DNA of 64,000 nt. It comes from Pseudomonas cavernicola (GTDB lineage Bacteria; Pseudomonadota; Gammaproteobacteria; Pseudomonadales; Pseudomonadaceae). The first letter of the stretch is position 1; the number at the start of each line of letters is the position of its first letter. Made by a program: the position numbers and the translations under genes. The notes under the pieces were generated by a model. The model saw only the letters and a program-made list of their open reading frames with translations. It was not told the origin of the DNA and did no database searches. The stretch covers positions 1,132,501 to 1,196,500 of the forward strand of contig NZ_QYUR01000002.1 of assembly GCF_003596405.1 (NCBI RefSeq), given 5' to 3'. Shown piece after piece: positions 7,856 through 17,363 of this stretch.

Positions 7856-9294
7856 TACAAAATCGGCGAAATCAGCCGCGCTACCCGCATGCCGAGCTGA
7901 CGCAGGCGATGGATATTCTGGTCGTCGCCGGCGGCCAGTTCGCGCGATTGCGCGAAATCGTCTTCGAGCATCCGCTCGACCTCAGTTGCAAAGCCACGAT
8001 CGACGGTGAGCAACATGATCTCGAAATTCAGTCGGAACGAGCGGTTGTCCAGGTTGGCGCTGCCGATGGCGGCGGCGTCTTGGTCGATCAACACGACTTT
8101 CTGGTGCAGGAAGCCCGGCTGGTAGCGGAACACGCGCACACCGGCATGCAGCGCTTCGAAGGCGTACAGGCTGGAGGCGGCGAACACCGTGCGGTGATCG
8201 GGCCGCGCGGGGAGCAGAATACGCACGTCGACATTGCGCAGCGCCGCCAGGCGTAAGGCGGCGAACACGGCCTCGTCGGGGATGAAATACGGGCTGGTGA
8301 TCCACACCCGTTCGCGCGCCGCATGGATCGCTTCGACGAAGAACAGCGAGCAGGTTTCCTGCGCATCCGCCGGGCCGCTGGTCAGCACCTGACAGAGCAT
8401 CCCACTGCCGGGATAGGCCTCCGGCAGAATCAGCGGTGGCAGCTGCCGGGTGGCCCAGAACCAGTCCTCGGCGAACGACTCCTGCAGACAGGCCACCACC
8501 GGCCCGTGTAGTTCGATATGGGTATCGCGCCAGGGCGCCAGCGGCGGTTTAAGGCCGAGGTATAAGTCACTGACATTGTGCCCGCCGATGAATCCGCACT
8601 CGCCATCCACCACCACGATTTTGCGATGGTTGCGGAAGTTGACCTGGAAGCGGTTGAGCATCCCGCTGCGGGTGGCAAAAGCTTCGATTTGCACACCACC
8701 GCTACGCAAGCGTTCGATATAGCTGCGCGGCAACCCATGGCTACCGATGCTGTCGTAGAGCAAGCAGACGACGACCCCGGCCGCGGCGCGCTCCAGCAGC
8801 AAGGTTTGCAGGCGGCGGCCCAGAGCATCGTCATGGACGGTGAAGAACTGGATGAGGATCGCCTGCCGCGCCGCGCCGATGGCGGCGAAGATCGCCGCGA
8901 AGGTCGCCTCGCCATCGATCAGCAGGCGTACTTGGTTGTTCGCCAGGCACGGCATGCGGCTCAGACGCGGCATGGCTCGCAGATTGCCGTAAGCCTCGGA
9001 TTCAAGTGCCGCCAGGGCTTCTTCTGCCCAGGGGCGCCAGTTCAAGTTGGTCATCGCGTTGCGCATTTCGCGGTCGGCGTGGCGCCGGGCTTTGATGTAG
9101 GCGTCGAACGTGCTGCGCCCGAACACCAGATACGGCAGCAGCGTCAGGTAGGGCATAAACAGCAAGGCAATGGCCCAGGCAATCGCACCTTGCGCAGTGC
9201 GTACGGTGAACACCGCATGGATTGCTGTGGCGATCCCAAGCAGTTGCACCAGCGCAAGCAGATAGCCGAGTAGCGGGGGAATGCTGTAATCCAT
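7855..9294 (-). CDS. cls: Cardiolipin synthase (phospholipase D family)
   Basis: This 479-residue membrane enzyme has two N-terminal transmembrane helices (about residues 8-28 and 38-58, with the segment [10 protein letters not shown]) followed by two HKD catalytic motifs. They are [10 protein letters not shown]...GGHN in the first half and [10 protein letters not shown]...GSANLDNRS in the second. This is the bacterial ClsA architecture. The enzyme condenses two phosphatidylglycerol molecules into cardiolipin and glycerol. The ATG at 9294 begins [12 protein letters not shown]; the open frame further upstream is not membrane-like. Its stop codon coincides with the end of a repeat element, so the last residue may have been remodelled by insertion. 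Confidence 0.93.
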   Translation of the reverse strand: MDYSIPPLLGYLLALVQLLGIATAIHAVFTVRTAQGAIAWAIALLFMPYLTLLPYLVFGRSTFDAYIKARRHADREMRNAMTNLNWRPWAEEALAALESEAYGNLRAMPRLSRMPCLANNQVRLLIDGEATFAAIFAAIGAARQAILIQFFTVHDDALGRRLQTLLLERAAAGVVVCLLYDSIGSHGLPRSYIERLRSGGVQIEAFATRSGMLNRFQVNFRNHRKIVVVDGECGFIGGHNVSDLYLGLKPPLAPWRDTHIELHGPVVACLQESFAEDWFWATRQLPPLILPEAYPGSGMLCQVLTSGPADAQETCSLFFVEAIHAARERVWITSPYFIPDEAVFAALRLAALRNVDVRILLPARPDHRTVFAASSLYAFEALHAGVRVFRYQPGFLHQKVVLIDQDAAAIGSANLDNRSFRLNFEIMLLTVDRGFATEVERMLEDDFAQSRELAAGDDQNIHRLRQLGMRVARLISPIL

Positions 9295-9530
9295 GCGCGA
9301 GCACTTTCCTTCGACGGGGGAGCCACGGCCTGGCCGGCCAGGTTGTCCCGAGACTGTATACCGAGAGTGTCGCCGCAGGTGGCTATGGGCACATCTGCCG
9401 TGCGCCGCTGCAACTGTCGACCACTGACGGCGTCTACTACTGGGTAGGCTAGCGCGGGTTGGCGTCGATGGCACGCCATTCGGGCGAGTCGCGCCGGCCG
9501 CATAAGCAGCCCCTGCAAGGAATCCTGAGT

Positions 9531-10052
9531 ATGAACATCCGCCTTCTTACCCTTGGTGCGGCGATCTGCCTGCTAACGCAACTGGCCCAGGCGCAAACGC
9601 TGCAGCCTGGGCTCTGGGAAATCAGCTCGAACAACATGCAGCTCAATGGTCAGGCGTTGCCGAACCTAGAGCTATTGCTCGGTAATTTACCGGCAGAGCA
9701 GCGACAAATGGCCGAGCAGGCGATGGCGAAGCAGGGGGTCGCGATCGCTGGGCAAGGAGTGCGCATTTGCCTGACTGCAGAACAGGCCAAGACCGACAAC
9801 ATTCCCCTGCTGGGTGCGCAGGCCGGTTGCACCCAGCAGATCACCGAGCGCAGCGCGCAGCTCTGGAAGTTCCGTTATAGCTGCCCGCAGGGCAAGGGCG
9901 AAGGGCAGACGCGCTTTGTCAGTGACCGCGAGTTCGTCACCACACTCAATAGCACCTTCACTGCGGGCGGCCAGCCGCAAAGTGGCAGCCTGGAGTCCCG
10001 CGGGCGGTGGTTGGCGGCGGACTGCGGCACGTTACAACCGCGCCAGCCTTAG
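9531..10052 (+). CDS. DUF3617 periplasmic protein
   Basis: This 173-residue protein has a signal peptide (residues 1-21, ending TQLAQAQ) and the DUF3617 pattern. The pattern begins with [11 protein letters not shown] and continues with conserved cysteines in [23 protein letters not shown] and AADCG. The function of the family is unknown; members are exported and widespread in proteobacteria. The ATG at 9531 follows AAGGAATCCTGAGT. Its stop codon overlaps a solo copy of the AGAGCCTGTTCATGATCT repeat end (10051 onward). Confidence 0.85.
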   Translation: MNIRLLTLGAAICLLTQLAQAQTLQPGLWEISSNNMQLNGQALPNLELLLGNLPAEQRQMAEQAMAKQGVAIAGQGVRICLTAEQAKTDNIPLLGAQAGCTQQITERSAQLWKFRYSCPQGKGEGQTRFVSDREFVTTLNSTFTAGGQPQSGSLESRGRWLAADCGTLQPRQP

Positions 10053-10074
10053 AGCCTGTTCATGATCTGCTGCG
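10051..10074. repeat. Solo end of the MITE-like element
   Basis: AGAGCCTGTTCATGATCTGC begins at 10051 and is the inverse of the right end of the element at 7656-7855. It lies between the convergent DUF3617 gene and znuA and overlaps the DUF3617 stop codon. No partner arm was found nearby. Confidence 0.55.
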
Positions 10075-10080
10075 TGCTGC

Positions 10081-10956
10081 TTATGGCTGCGCCAGAGCCT
10101 GATGCAGGGTTTTCAGGTTGTGCTCGAACAGCCCGATAAAACTGCTGGCCGGGCCGGAGGTTGCGAGGGCGTCGGAATACAGGGTGCCGCCGATTTGCGC
10201 GCCGCTTTCCTGGGCGATTTGCTCGAGCAGGCGCGAGTCCTTGATGTTCTCGACGAACACCGCCTTGATGTGCTGCTGGCGGACCTGTCGAATCAGGCCC
10301 GCGACTTCGGCGGCGGAAGGTTCGCTCTCCGTGGACAGGCCTTGCGGGGCAATGAAGCGGATGCCGTAGGCCTGGCCGAGATAGCCGAAAGCGTCATGCG
10401 AGGTGACGATGTTGCGGCTGCCGGCCGGCAGGTTGCCGAGCTGTTGCTTGGCCAGCGCCAGCAGCGGGTAAATCTTCTGCAAATAGGCTTGGCTGTTCTG
10501 CGAATAGTCCTGGGCATGCGCCGGGTCGGCGCTGCTCAGGGCCTTGGCGATGTTGTTCACGTACAGCTCGGCATTCGCCAGGTTATTCCAGGCGTGCGGG
10601 TCGGGAATGCTCTGGCCGCCTTGGTCCAGTGCGCGCGGCAATACGCCGCGGCTGGCGACGACTAGCTTGGCCTTGCTCGCCGTGCTGGCGATCAGGCGAT
10701 CCAGCCAGGGTTCGAAGCCCAGGCCGTTCTCGATCACGACATCGGCCTTAAGCAGCGCCTTGGCATCATCCGGAGTCGGTTCGTAGGTGTGGGCGTCGGC
10801 GTCCGCGCCGACCATATTGCTCAGCTGGATATGCTCGCCACCGATGTGCGCGGTCATGTCGGCGAGGATGCTGAAGCTGGTGACGACCTTGAGTTTCTCG
10901 GCGGCCGACAGCGATAACGGCAACAGCAGGGCGAGCAGCACGACTAATCCGCGCAT
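10081..10956 (-). CDS. znuA: Metal ABC transporter substrate-binding protein, ZnuA-like
   Basis: This 291-residue periplasmic cluster A-I binding protein has a signal peptide (residues 1-18). The four expected metal ligands are His56 (ADAHTYEP), His121 (DPHAWN), His187 (SHDAFGY) and Asp262 (YSDAL). It lacks the long His-rich loop common in zinc-specific ZnuA, so manganese cannot be excluded from sequence alone. The Zur box upstream of the operon and the zinc-sparing neighbours favour zinc. It is the last gene of folE2-znuC-znuB-znuA, 28 bases after znuB. Confidence 0.87.
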   Translation of the reverse strand: MRGLVVLLALLLPLSLSAAEKLKVVTSFSILADMTAHIGGEHIQLSNMVGADADAHTYEPTPDDAKALLKADVVIENGLGFEPWLDRLIASTASKAKLVVASRGVLPRALDQGGQSIPDPHAWNNLANAELYVNNIAKALSSADPAHAQDYSQNSQAYLQKIYPLLALAKQQLGNLPAGSRNIVTSHDAFGYLGQAYGIRFIAPQGLSTESEPSAAEVAGLIRQVRQQHIKAVFVENIKDSRLLEQIAQESGAQIGGTLYSDALATSGPASSFIGLFEHNLKTLHQALAQP

Positions 10957-10984
10957 GGGGGTAAACCTCTTGGGGAGCGATGGG

Positions 10985-11848
10985 TCATTGGGAGGTGATC
11001 AGCGGCGGCTGGCGCAGCAAGCCGTGCACCGGGCCGAAGACCACCGAGAGCAGATACAGGCTGCCGGCGACCAGCACGATGGCCGGGCCGCTGGGCAGGG
11101 AGGCGTAAAACGACAGCAACAACCCGAGCCAGACCGCGACACTGCCGAGTGCCGCGGCGATCACCAACAAGCGCGGCAAACGTCGGCTCCAGAAGCGCGC
11201 GGCCGCGGCCGGCAGCATCATCAGGCCGACCACCATCAGCGCGCCGATGGCTTGAAAGCCGATCACCAGATTGAGCACCACCAGGGTCAGGAACAGGCCG
11301 TGAGCCAGCGGGCCAAAGCGGCTGACGCTGCGCAAAAACAGCGGATCGAGGGTGTCCAGTAACAGTGCGCGATAAATCAGCGCGAGCAACAGCAGGCTCA
11401 GTGCAGAAACCCAGAGCATGCCGGTCAGCGTCTGGCTATCCACCGCCAGGGCGGAGCCAAACAGCAGATGCAGCAAGTCCAGGCGTTTGCCGGCCAGGCC
11501 GAGAATCAACACGCCGCTGGCCAGTGAAATGGGATAGATCGCCGCCAGGCTAGCGTCCTCACGCAGTCCCGTGCGGCGGGTGATCCAGGCCGCCAGCCCG
11601 GCCATCGCCAACCCCGCGCCGAGGCCGCCAATGCTCAGTGCCGGCAGGCTCAGGCCGGCGACCCAGAAGCCCAGGGCGGCGCCTGGCAGAATGCCGTGAG
11701 CCACGGCGTCGCCAATCAGGCTCATGCGCCGCAGAATCAGGAAAACCCCAAGTGGCGCAGCGCTGCAGGCGAGCACGATGCCGCCAAGCAGGGCGCGGCG
11801 CATAAAGGCGAACTCGCTGAACGGTTGCCACAGTTGCGCCAGCAGCAT
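10985..11848 (-). CDS. znuB: Metal ABC transporter permease, ZnuB-like
   Basis: This 287-residue ABC-3 family inner-membrane permease has about eight or nine transmembrane helices. It carries typical sequences such as LRRMSLIGDAVAHGILPGAALGFW near residues 39-62 and QAIGALMVVGLMMLPAAAARFW. It forms the channel of the zinc (or zinc/manganese) importer with ZnuC and ZnuA. Its start codon overlaps the znuC stop by one base (TGATG), indicating coupled translation. Confidence 0.92.
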   Translation of the reverse strand: MLLAQLWQPFSEFAFMRRALLGGIVLACSAAPLGVFLILRRMSLIGDAVAHGILPGAALGFWVAGLSLPALSIGGLGAGLAMAGLAAWITRRTGLREDASLAAIYPISLASGVLILGLAGKRLDLLHLLFGSALAVDSQTLTGMLWVSALSLLLLALIYRALLLDTLDPLFLRSVSRFGPLAHGLFLTLVVLNLVIGFQAIGALMVVGLMMLPAAAARFWSRRLPRLLVIAAALGSVAVWLGLLLSFYASLPSGPAIVLVAGSLYLLSVVFGPVHGLLRQPPLITSQ

Positions 11849-12516
11849 CAGGCCACCTGCATCTGCGGTTGCTGGGCGATAATCTGCTTACTTGCAGACA
11901 ACGTGCAGCCATTGCTGGCGATTTGCAGCGAAGTTGGAATGTTGCGGCGTACTGCTGCGAGGTCGTGACAGACCACCAGTAGGGTGCGGCCTTCGGCATG
12001 CCAGCGCTGGATATGTTTCCACAGCAGCGCTTGGCCAGCTTCGTCGAGTGCCGCGTGTGGCTCATCCAGGAGCAGTAGCGGCGCCTCCGTCAGGCTCAGC
12101 CGGGCGAGCAGGGCGCGTTGTAGTTCCCCGCCGGACAGGGCCAGCAACGGGCGCTGTTCCAGGCCGCTCAAACGCCAGTCCGCAAGCACCTGTTGCAAGC
12201 GTTCACGGCGATCCGTGGCTGACGGGCGGGCGCGCCAGAGGCCCGCCGCCACCAACTCGACCAAGCTGATTGGAAACTGCCGGTCAAGGCTTTGCTGCTG
12301 CGGCAGAAAGCCCACTCCGCCGCGTCGCGGGACAGCCAACTCGACCTGGCCCGCCAGGGGCTTTTGCAACCCGGCGATGACCTTGAGCAGGCTGCTTTTG
12401 CCACAGCCATTGGCGCCAATCACCGCCGTCAGGCTGCCAGCGGGCAGGCTCAGGTCCAGCGCCGGGGTCAGTGCCTGGCCGGGTGGGCCCCATCGCAGTG
12501 CGCGGCAGCGGATCAT
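11848..12516 (-). CDS. znuC: Metal ABC transporter ATPase, ZnuC-like
   Basis: This 222-residue ATP-binding protein has Walker A GANGCGKSS (about residues 32-40), signature LSGGELQRALLARL, Walker B LLLLDEP, and the H-loop in VVCHDLAAV. It energises the ZnuB channel. The ATG at 12516 forms an ATGA overlap with the folE2 stop codon (12513-12516), which decides the start over an in-frame upstream codon at 12534. The short tail after the H-loop has no His-rich stretch. Confidence 0.92.
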   Translation of the reverse strand: MIRCRALRWGPPGQALTPALDLSLPAGSLTAVIGANGCGKSSLLKVIAGLQKPLAGQVELAVPRRGGVGFLPQQQSLDRQFPISLVELVAAGLWRARPSATDRRERLQQVLADWRLSGLEQRPLLALSGGELQRALLARLSLTEAPLLLLDEPHAALDEAGQALLWKHIQRWHAEGRTLLVVCHDLAAVRRNIPTSLQIASNGCTLSASKQIIAQQPQMQVA

Positions 12517-13409
12517 GCGCCCTCCCAGTTCCACCGGCTCTCGGCGACGGCGTCATGCGCGTGCAGGCTTTCGGCATGCACCACTCGCAGGTTCAAGCCA
12601 TGCACCTCGGGTTGTTCGCGCAGGGCCAGATGCAGGCGCCGCGCGGCGTCTTCGCAGAACATCGGGTTTTGCCCATTGGCCAGGGCGAAGGCTTGCTCGT
12701 CGGCGCGCTTCACCGCGGTCTGTAACGCAGTGCCCAGTGTGGCTTCCGCGCGGTCGATCAGTGCTTCCAGCGGCAAGTCCGTGGCGGCCGGATTCAGACG
12801 AATCTGCAACTGGGCGCTGCTGCGCTGGCTATGCGGGGTGGCGACAATCCCCTGCGGCGAGCCCAGCCAGGCCAGCACCGCAGAGTGCTCCAGGGGGCGA
12901 CTGCTGAAGTCTTGGCTAAAGCGCTGCTGGATCAGCTGCCGCGCCAGCGCCGCCGAGCACGGGCAGGTCGATGAATAGCTCACGGCGACGCTCAGTTCCA
13001 CGTGAAACCCCCTTGAATCCAGGCGTGCAGCGATGCTGGCCGGATATGACTTCCAGCCGGCCAGGGGACTGACCAGTGCCGGCCGCTTCAGCAGAGCCTC
13101 GGTGTGCAGACGCAAAGAGGCGCTGGCGGAGAGCCCTTGATGACTGTCTAGAAAGTGTTGCAGCACCCGCCGCAGAAGCGCTGGCGAGAGCGGCTCATGC
13201 TCCAGCAGTTCAAGGGCCAGATAGAGCCGCGACATATGAATGCCGCGGGCCGCGCCGTCATCCAGGCTGACGCCGGCGTCGGCCCGTGCATTCAGCCGTT
13301 GTCCCGCCAACCACAGCGGCACCGCGATACCGCACATGCCGACCCAGTCCAGCGGCAGCGCTTGCCGGGACGCCTGCGCGGCAATGTCCGGCAGAGTTAG
13401 AGCGTTCAT
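12513..13409 (-). CDS. folE2: GTP cyclohydrolase FolE2 (type IB)
   Basis: This 298-residue member of the FolE2 (COG1469) family makes 7,8-dihydroneopterin triphosphate from GTP for folate synthesis. FolE2 can use metals other than zinc and replaces the zinc enzyme FolE during zinc limitation. The conserved cysteine motif SSTCPCSAAL (near residues 145-156) and the HSQRS segment fit the family. It leads the folE2-znuCBA operon, and a palindromic Zur box lies 36 bases before its start. This is a classic zinc-sparing arrangement. Confidence 0.95.
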   Translation of the reverse strand: MNALTLPDIAAQASRQALPLDWVGMCGIAVPLWLAGQRLNARADAGVSLDDGAARGIHMSRLYLALELLEHEPLSPALLRRVLQHFLDSHQGLSASASLRLHTEALLKRPALVSPLAGWKSYPASIAARLDSRGFHVELSVAVSYSSTCPCSAALARQLIQQRFSQDFSSRPLEHSAVLAWLGSPQGIVATPHSQRSSAQLQIRLNPAATDLPLEALIDRAEATLGTALQTAVKRADEQAFALANGQNPMFCEDAARRLHLALREQPEVHGLNLRVVHAESLHAHDAVAESRWNWEGA

Positions 13410-13444
13410 CGGATTTCCTGTCGAGGGGATTGGTCAAATTATAT

Positions 13445-13459
13445 TGTTATAATATAACA
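13445..13459. promoter_or_regulatory. Zur box between folE2 and dksA2
   Basis: TGTTATAATATAACA is symmetric except for its central base and matches the gammaproteobacterial Zur operator core. It lies midway between the divergent folE2 (start 13409) and dksA2 (start 13488) genes. The surrounding sequence is AT-rich and probably contains both overlapping promoters, so a single Zur dimer pair could repress both directions when zinc is sufficient. Confidence 0.88.
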
Positions 13460-13487
13460 TACAGTCAAGCCACGGACGTGACGCCCC

Positions 13488-13895
13488 ATGACCGAACAAG
13501 AACTGCTCTGCCAACCGGCTGCGGCCTACATGAATGACGCGCAGCAAGGGTTTTTCCGTGAACTGCTGTTAAGCCAACGCAACGAATTACAGGAGCGCAT
13601 CAGCGCCGAGTTCGCGCTGTTGGGCGAACAGGAACCGAGCAGTGACCCCGCCGACATCGGCAGCGCCGAGGAGCAGCGGCAATGGCAGCTGCGCCTGCTG
13701 GAGCGGGAAAAGAAGCTGCTCGACAAGATCGATCAGGCCCTCGAACTGCTGGCCCGTGGCGAATATGGCTGGTGCGCCGAAAGCGGCGAGCCGATCGGTT
13801 TGCCGCGCCTGCTGCTGCGCCCGACCGCGACCCTGTGTGTCGAGGCGAAAGAGCGTGAAGAGCAGCGCGAGCGCCATGTCCGTCAGGGCTTATGA
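13488..13895 (+). CDS. dksA2: DksA2-like zinc-independent transcription factor
   Basis: This 135-residue DksA/TraR-family protein binds RNA polymerase in the secondary channel and acts with ppGpp. The coiled-coil tip carries the DPADIGSAEEQ segment (53-63). In the zinc-finger region two of the four usual cysteines are replaced: Cys96, Ser99, Thr114 and Cys117. This is the feature of DksA2, which works without zinc and substitutes for DksA under zinc starvation. Placement beside a Zur box and zigA supports that role. Confidence 0.9.
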   Translation: MTEQELLCQPAAAYMNDAQQGFFRELLLSQRNELQERISAEFALLGEQEPSSDPADIGSAEEQRQWQLRLLEREKKLLDKIDQALELLARGEYGWCAESGEPIGLPRLLLRPTATLCVEAKEREEQRERHVRQGL

Positions 13896-13944
13896 AAATC
13901 GCTGATCAAGAGCCGCTGCTAAAGCGCCCAATGAGGAAAATCCG

Positions 13945-15149
<1,205 letters not shown>

Positions 15150-15150
<1 letters not shown>

Positions 15151-15809
15151 TGCTCGCCCGCCCATTAACTCCGCGTAAGTTAACTCCAGTTGCGCGCCAG
15201 GTGCTCGGCGATAGCCCGCAGGTGCTGGCTGAGGCGCTGGAAGAGGGCGTCAACCTAGCGGTCTGGCGGAGGCAACTGCCGGCGCCTGTCGCGGGTTTCG
15301 CCGACACGTTGTTGTCTTTGGCTGGGCCGCTGGCAGAGGCCATCAGCCTGGAGCTGGAGGGCCAGGAAGCTGAGCCGAATCTGCGTGAATTAGCCGGCAA
15401 TTTCTCCGATCTGGACGGCTATGATTATTTCGTGGCCGATGTTGCCTGGCTGCTGTCGGCCTACGCCTGCTTGCTCGATGCCAAGCGCATTGGCCTGCGC
15501 CTGCGGGTACTGGACAAGGCCATGTGCCCGCGCTTTCACGTGGATCATGTACCGCTGCGGCTAATCACCACCTATGCCGGGACCGGCAGTCAGTGGTTGC
15601 GCGAGGGTGCGATCGATCGTGCACGGCTTGGCGACCCGGCGGCCGAGCCGCAAGCGCCGGCGCGTATCCAGCAGTTGGCCAGCGGTGAGGTGGCGCTGTT
15701 CAAAGGCGAGAAGTGGCTGGGTAATGAAGGCTACGGCATTGTCCATCGCTCGCCGCAACTGGCTGACGGTGAACGGCGCTTGATCCTCACCCTGGATTGG
15801 CTGGCTTGA
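15150..15809 (+). CDS. DUF1826 protein
   Basis: This 219-residue protein belongs to the DUF1826 family, whose members sit beside zinc-regulated COG0523 genes in many pseudomonads (PA5534 in P. aeruginosa, from memory). Conserved-looking segments include CPRFHVDHVPLRLITTYAGTG (about residues 128-148), with His and Asp residues that could bind a metal, and GNEGYGIVHRSP. No known catalytic domain is recognised. The start at 15150 is coupled to the zigA stop. A role in zinc homeostasis is inferred from context only. Confidence 0.85.
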
Positions 15810-15852
15810 GCGTGCACTGGCAGTAAGCCCAAGGCAGGTGACGGACAGGTGA

Positions 15853-16206
15853 CTAACGGGCCATCCACACGCCTTGGCTTTGTTTCTCGCAGGCCGGCTT
15901 GAGATAGGCTGCATCGCTGGCCACGCCGTAGTAATGAATGTCCTGCTGGTAGGGCGTGCCGGTGACTCGTGCAGAGCGGCAGACCCCAAAGGAGCCGATC
16001 GGGCACTGCTCGACAAACTCGACGGCCACCTTCTGCCCTTGCAGTTGCGGCTGGCAAAAGCCTTCGCGAAACAGTTGCGGCGGGATGCTGCGGTTTTGCT
16101 GGCAGACCTTGATGTCCAGCCGCGCGGCCTGGCTATGCACCACACAGGCTTCGGCCTGGGCGAACAAGGGTAGGGCGGATAACAGTGCGAGAAGCCACAG
16201 ACGCAT
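15853..16206 (-). CDS. Small secreted Cys-containing protein of unknown function
   Basis: This 117-residue protein has a signal peptide (MRLWLLALLSALPLFAQA) and six cysteines in the mature part (in ACVVHS, KVCQQ, GFCQP, EQCPIG, GVCRS and PACEKQ). This suggests a disulfide-stabilised periplasmic protein. No family is recognised. It lies between the zigA-DUF1826 operon and another COG0523 GTPase but on the opposite strand. Confidence 0.7.
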   Translation of the reverse strand: MRLWLLALLSALPLFAQAEACVVHSQAARLDIKVCQQNRSIPPQLFREGFCQPQLQGQKVAVEFVEQCPIGSFGVCRSARVTGTPYQQDIHYYGVASDAAYLKPACEKQSQGVWMAR

Positions 16207-16274
16207 GACAACGCCTCCAGAACGAAATGCGCGAGACTCTAGCACGGTCCCCAGACAGGCCTCACCATAAGCCC

Positions 16275-17243
16275 ATGTTGAAGAATATCCCCACCCACCT
16301 GATCGCCGGCCCCCTGGGGGCGGGCAAGACCAGCCTGATTCGCCAGTTGCTGGCGCAGCGGCCGGCGCACGAGCGTTGGGCGGTGCTGATCAATGAATTC
16401 GGTCAGATTGGCCTGGACGCCGCGCTGCTGGCGAGCAGCGACGATGGCATCGCCCTCGGTGAAGTCGCCGGTGGCTGCCTGTGCTGCGTGAATGGCGCGC
16501 CGTTTCAGATTGGTCTGGCCCGCTTGCTACGTAAAGCCAAGCCGAATCGCCTGCTGATCGAACCGTCTGGTCTTGGCCACCCGGTGGAACTCTTGCGTCA
16601 ACTGCACGAGCCGCCTTGGGCGGGAGTGCTGGCGGTGCAACCGAGTGTGCTGGTGCTGGATGCCGCCGCCTTGGCCGCCGGACAAGCGCTGCCAGAAACT
16701 CAGCAAGCGGCGTTGGCCGAGGCGGGTTTGCTGGTGCTGAACAAAGCGGAAAACCTCGATGACGCGGTGCGGGCGCGGCTGCTGGCCGAGCTGCCGCAGC
16801 GGCCGTGGTGCTGGACCAGTCAGGGCGTGCTGCCGCTGGCCCAATTGCCTGGTCTGCAGGCTCAGGCCGAGAGCGCTGGGGATGAGCAGGCGTTGCCATC
16901 GAGTGACGCGCCGATCCTGTCCAGTGTCTGGCTCGACCGCCGTCAGCCGATCTGTCAAAGCCAGGGGCAGGCGGAGGGTTGGAGCATCGGTTGGCGCTGG
17001 CATCCGAGTCAGCGGTTCGAGTTGATGCGCGTGCAGTTGTGGCTGGCCACGTTGCCCTGGCGGCGTGCCAAGCTGGTGCTGCAGACCAATGCCGGCTGGC
17101 TCTCCGGCAATGCCTTGAACGGTGAGCCGATCCATTGGCAAAACAGCGAATGGCGTAAGGATTCGCGCCTGGAACTGATCTTCAGCCAGGCCCAGGATGA
17201 GGCGGCGCTCAGTGCCGGGCTGGCCGCCTGTCAGCTGGAGTAG
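16275..17243 (+). CDS. COG0523-family metal chaperone GTPase
   Basis: This 322-residue protein has Walker A GPLGAGKTS (12-20), the metal motif GCLCC (67-71) and EPSGLGHP, like CobW and ZigA. The guanine-specificity motif is present as NKAE rather than NKxD (near 172-175). The C-terminal domain is shorter and more divergent. It is the third COG0523 GTPase in the window. Its closeness to the zinc genes suggests a metal-delivery role, but no Zur box was seen before it and the metal cannot be assigned. Confidence 0.87.
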   Translation: MLKNIPTHLIAGPLGAGKTSLIRQLLAQRPAHERWAVLINEFGQIGLDAALLASSDDGIALGEVAGGCLCCVNGAPFQIGLARLLRKAKPNRLLIEPSGLGHPVELLRQLHEPPWAGVLAVQPSVLVLDAAALAAGQALPETQQAALAEAGLLVLNKAENLDDAVRARLLAELPQRPWCWTSQGVLPLAQLPGLQAQAESAGDEQALPSSDAPILSSVWLDRRQPICQSQGQAEGWSIGWRWHPSQRFELMRVQLWLATLPWRRAKLVLQTNAGWLSGNALNGEPIHWQNSEWRKDSRLELIFSQAQDEAALSAGLAACQLE

Positions 17244-17288
17244 AAAGGCCCGGTGTTGGGATACGCGGGGCTTAGCTGCGCTGAGAAG

Positions 17289-17346
17289 GTAGGGTGGGCT
17301 TCAGCCCACCACGCACCCTGTATCGGTGGGCTGAAGCCCACCCTAC
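17289..17346. repeat. Long REP palindrome (GGTGGGCTTCAGCCCACC type)
   Basis: Two 22-bp arms (17289-17310 and 17325-17346) are perfect inverse copies containing GGTGGGCTTCAGCCCACC and flank a 14-base spacer. The same element occurs at 27912-27967 and as a single arm at 44157-44178. It lies between convergent genes and may serve as a bidirectional terminator. Confidence 0.75.
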
Positions 17347-17363
17347 TTGGCTCCGCAACCCCC

